A DNA stretch of 64,000 nt from Brachynemurus nebulosus (Eukaryota; Arthropoda; Insecta; Neuroptera; Myrmeleontidae). Position numbers and translations under genes: made by a program. Shown piece by piece: positions 60,841-64,000 of the stretch. Below the pieces are notes generated by a model that was not told where the DNA came from, ran no database searches, and worked only from the letters and a program-made list of their open reading frames with translations. Positions within the stretch are counted from its first letter, which is position 1; each line of letters opens with the position of its first letter. The stretch covers positions 4,171,829-4,235,828 of the forward strand of contig JAPWDM010000023.1 in NCBI GenBank assembly GCA_035578155.1. Direction: 5' to 3'.

Positions 60841-61136
60841 TTTTTTATTATTTTCAGATTTTTTCCACTATAATTATTTTATATATTTACCGTAAATTTA
60901 ACTATTTTAAATATGTTATAAACTTTTACAATTCAAAATACTTAAATAATTTAAATTCAAAATATTTAAACAATTTTGACATAAGTGAAATTATTTATCT
61001 CGGACAAAATGACGTCACAAAATGTATCTAATGGCGACTGTAAGCTGCTAATTACAATGCCTTCTATAATATTATAATATTTGTATGCCGTGGTTGATTT
61101 TTTTTGTTACTTTGCCTAAGGTGGGTACACAATATA

Positions 61137-61621
61137 CCAGTGTCCCATTTGGATGTATACATACGATTTACATGTTATTTTTAACATTGGATTCCCATAA
61201 GGAAAAAGTTCTGTCACAAGAGTGCTTTGAACAAACTAATAATACTAATTTAATATTATAACTACTGTTGCTATAGCTTTAACAATAATAATGCAGTAAA
61301 ATAACGGAATGAATGTCGCAATTTTCAAACAATTCACATTTTTACATAATAAATATTTGTGTCATCTGCCGTAAATTCAAAAAGGTATTTTTTTATTTTC
61401 TTGAAAATAAATATTAAAATAATAAAAATACCAGAAAAATATTCTGTTGAAGAAATAGTGCAAATAATTTGGTGGAAAAAAATTATTTTATAAAAGAAAA
61501 TTACCAAAAATAGGAATATGCTTATCAAAAGCACTCTTGTGACATAACTTTTTCCTTATGGGAATCCAATGTTAAGAATTAAAATGTAAATCGTATGTAT
61601 ACATCCGGCCGGGACATCTAG
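61137..61621. mobile_element. 485-bp mariner-type TIR element at a TA site
   Basis: The left end CCAGTGTCCC...GGATGTATACATACGATTTA and the reverse complement of the right end CTAGATGTCCC...GGATGTATACATACGATTTA pair for about 95 bp, including AACATTGGATTCCCATAAGG and GTCACAAGAGTGCTTT. TA flanks both sides (61135-61136, 61622-61623), and repeat X at about 55065-55080 has the uninterrupted sequence with one TA. No transposase, so non-autonomous. A diverged solo end of the same family is at 42784-42916. Confidence 0.85.
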
Positions 61622-61829
61622 TATGTTAAACTCAAATAAATCGGCTCTGTAATTTCGTAAAAAAAATTTTTTCAAAAATTTTTGTCTCTTTGTGTATTCA
61701 TAAACTATTAGCCTTATAGGGTTGAAATTTGGCAGGAATGTATCTGGGGCTAAGAAGTATTATTTCCTATAAAAACAATCAATTTTCCATCAAGGGCCGT
61801 TTTCCCTATCTTACCCGGCTATGCCCTTT

Positions 61830-63843
61830 GGAACATATCTAGTGTTTAAAGTACTAATAGGGAATATGCATCTAGTCTAAATAAATTTTAATATTTTTTT
61901 TTATATTCTAGTAGAATATGGAAATTTAATGGTGACAGTAAAAAATATTTTAATTTGTAAATTGTAATAAAAAAAAAATATTTTGAAACATAATATTTTA
62001 ACGTAGTTGCTCTGAGATAATCAGGTACAAAAGTATATCTCAGCAAAAAATTTTTTTTATCAAAAATTAAATAATGTATTACTATTTTTCAGTTATTGTA
62101 TTTGTATACCACTTGTATTTTTGAATTTCCGCGCGCTTATGTTGTAGCAATTTAAAATAATTGTTGAAAAAGCGTTGTAAAAACGTTGTAAAATGATGTT
62201 TTTAAATTATATTTCAAAAACGACGTGGTCAATAATTTTTATTCCTTATTAAATTTGGTTTGTAATTTTGTATTAAATAACATACTAAATTTTTATCAAA
62301 TTCCTTTGACACGTTTTCATTTTATTAAAAAAAAAAAAAAAATTGAGTTTTCCCATAAGAGCCCGTGTTAAAATTACAAAATTTTAAAACCGTTTTTCTA
62401 AAAATTGGGATGGTCAGTATTTTTTGGGGTAAGGGCTCGAATTATTGGTATTGGATTAAATAAATATCTAGAGAAGTTTCGTAAATTCCTTTGAAAAAAT
62501 TGTTTTATCGACCAACTACCTTAAATGAATTTTAAACGAAACTGAACCCGCCATGACGTAACTCGGCATGGAAATGTCCATTTAAGAGTAACCACGGAAA
62601 TAGAAAAGAAAATCTTCGATTCGTTGTTTACTTGTAAATGTCAATTAATTAATTGTGCATACTGATTGTTTTAATTGTGCTTGAAGTTTCTCTATTTTTT
62701 TTTTTATTTTCTTTAAACATTTATTTATAATTTATTTATCGTAAATTATAATGACGGACGCTAAATTTGTACTGAAGTCTCCTGAATCTATACCAAATCT
62801 GTAATCTGTCTAAATTGTCTGAAATCTCTGATTACAGTAAATGGGGTTGAGAATGGAATAACAGAACTAAAGAATGGGTTTCCTACTGAATTGATCTTCC
62901 AAATGCAAGTCATGAATGTTCATTGCTATTTAATTGTTGTTATTTGGTCTCATGCACAGACAAATGTAAATGTTATCGAGCCGAGATTCGCTGCAGCCCG
63001 TTGTGCAAGTCTCAAGAAGGTTGCATAAACAATTCACATAACACATAAAATAATAAGTCATGTAATGTTGCAAAGCTGTAATTTACGTCAGATGCTATCG
63101 TATTTGTGTTAACAATTCATGTTCCTTTATATTTTGTAAATTTATTAAAAAATTATATACAATTAATAAAAGAAATTGTTTTTTATCTTACATTGTATGG
63201 TCTAATCTGTCATATCAAAACATGTAATGACCTTAAAATTGATTCTAAAACAAATGAGACCTAAGAAATGGATTCTTCGCATCCTAGAACATGTATCACA
63301 CACAAGTTGCTCGCGATGATTCCCTAAAAACCTTAAGATCATACCTAAGACTATACCAAATTTCAAAAACTCGGCACAAAGTGCACGATTCTAATGAATT
63401 CCCCCTAATTTGTCTGCTTGAAATAGGAATTTTATTTTCAAAAATTCCTAAAAGAAATGGTTAAATGTAATATAAAAATAAATAAATAATAATCTTCATA
63501 ATTATATAATTTACCGTTATTGTTGTTACTATCGTTACTATCATTAAAAATTCTAGTGTCAAGATTGGAGTAATCATGCCAAAATACGTCATACCCGGCG
63601 CGATTTCGTTTAAACTGCATTAGGTTATAACAATACCTAAAAAAAAATAATTTTTTTAAATTGTTTAAGGATACTGATATTTTTTAAAATATTTTTTTTG
63701 AGTTATTATTAGTTCCTCTAACGATTTAGATGATAAAAATAATATGCATATTCTCTATTACTAGGAAAGTAAAAAATCGATGAAAATCAACCAATTTTTC
63801 AAGTCATCAAAGAATTTTTTAAACTAGGTACTGATAGAATAGT
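61830..63843. other. no recognised gene
   Basis: About 2 kb of AT-rich sequence with a poly-A run near 62325-62342. The part from about 62540 to 63120 is of higher complexity but shows no supported coding frame, RNA gene or repeat boundary. Confidence 0.5.
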
Positions 63844-63967
63844 ATATTGTGCAATAAAGGCGGGAAATTGTCGATTGCCCACGAGACCGAAGTTGAACGC
63901 ACGATCGTGTGAGTACGCTCATTCACTCGAGTGAGCATTCAACAATCCCGCACAAGTTGCACATATT
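63844..63967. repeat. short foldback element of about 124 bp
   Basis: The left arm TATTGTGCAATAAAGGCGGG, AAATTGTCGATTGC pairs with 63936-63967, whose reverse complement is TATGTGCAACTTGTGCGGGA, TTGTTGAATGC. Inside lies the perfect palindrome TCACTCGAGTGA at 63923-63934 within a GCTCA...TGAGC context. Looks like a foldback MITE, GC-richer than its surroundings. Confidence 0.55.
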
Positions 63968-64000
63968 ATTTTTTATTACGAATTTCACATACTTTTTTCT

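Larger units (their letters stand above)
58577..61092 (-). mobile_element. P-like DNA transposon remnant, 2516 bp including a nested insertion
   Basis: The ends are CACGGCATACACACATTATA (left) and, as reverse complement of the right end, CACGGCATACAAATATTATA. TGTGACGTCAT recurs in both subterminal regions (58639-58649 and, inverted, 61009-61019). A perfect 8-bp target duplication GTTGATTT flanks it (58569-58576 and 61093-61100), and repeat X at 55105-55112 shows the unoccupied site. Inside, on the minus strand and near the right end, is a broken THAP domain (60840-60620). THAP at the N-terminus, an 8-bp duplication and ends starting with CA are together characteristic of the P superfamily. 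A later long-TIR element (59002-60271) removed continuity of the interior. Without it the element is about 1.24 kb, so most of the transposase is gone. Confidence 0.8.
58262..61829 (-). repeat. interspersed repeat X, second copy, split by two transposons
   Basis: Pieces in order: 58262-58576, 61093-61136 and 61622-61829, each colinear with the reverse complement of 54862-55337. Interruptions are the P-like element (58577-61092) and the mariner-type element (61137-61621). Where the first copy has the short ATATATGTAG, this copy has an expanded (TA)n tract at 58293-58369. Confidence 0.88.

Overview
This is eukaryotic, non-coding, repeat-dominated DNA, most likely from an arthropod (probably an insect) and probably from a satellite/heterochromatin boundary. 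There are no bacterial-style operons, the sequence is very AT-rich, GT-AG intron-like signals are visible, and the right half is packed with decayed DNA transposons of several superfamilies. I cannot name the species. I see no intact, credible protein-coding gene. Most apparent open frames are by-products of the satellite or of (TA)n runs.

Region 1 (1-35694) is one uninterrupted head-to-tail array of a 164-bp satellite, about 217 monomers, truncated by the left window edge. It is not homogeneous. The left domain (1 to about 17.88 kb) mixes two linked monomer subtypes. It carries a truncated 82-bp monomer in two places, part of an older unit of about 2.54 kb. The middle domain (about 17.88-24.2 kb) contains a young 12-monomer higher-order repeat of 1965 bp. 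A large stretch (about 15.99-24.15 kb) recurs at about 24.99-31.31 kb with monomer gains and losses. The last part (31.3-35.7 kb) has its own 10- and 14-monomer offset duplications.

Region 2 (35.7-36.43 kb) is a second, unrelated and degenerate tandem repeat of about 122 bp directly abutting the satellite edge.

Region 3 (36.5-64 kb) is a transposon graveyard in which several insertions can be read precisely. The best are: (i) a P-like element (58577-61092) with a perfect 8-bp target duplication, a broken THAP-domain pseudogene and a second transposon inside it; (ii) two copies of a 1.28-kb element with long terminal inverted repeats (TIRs), each with its own different 9-10 bp target duplication (53376-54660 and 59002-60271); (iii) a 485-bp mariner-type element (61137-61621) at a TA. 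For (i) and (iii) the pre-insertion site survives in a second copy of the host repeat at 54862-55337. A three-level nest lies at 48375-52906. A hAT-type miniature element sits inside a TIR element that also holds a SWIM zinc-finger fragment (40398-41684). A Helitron-type 3' end lies at 46614-46617. Several (TA)n microsatellites are joined to one recurring sequence, and one of them sits at the centre of a perfect palindrome.

No new enzymatic or defence system is supported here. The interest lies in satellite evolution (higher-order repeats, conserved motifs in the monomer) and in dated, nested transposon insertions.
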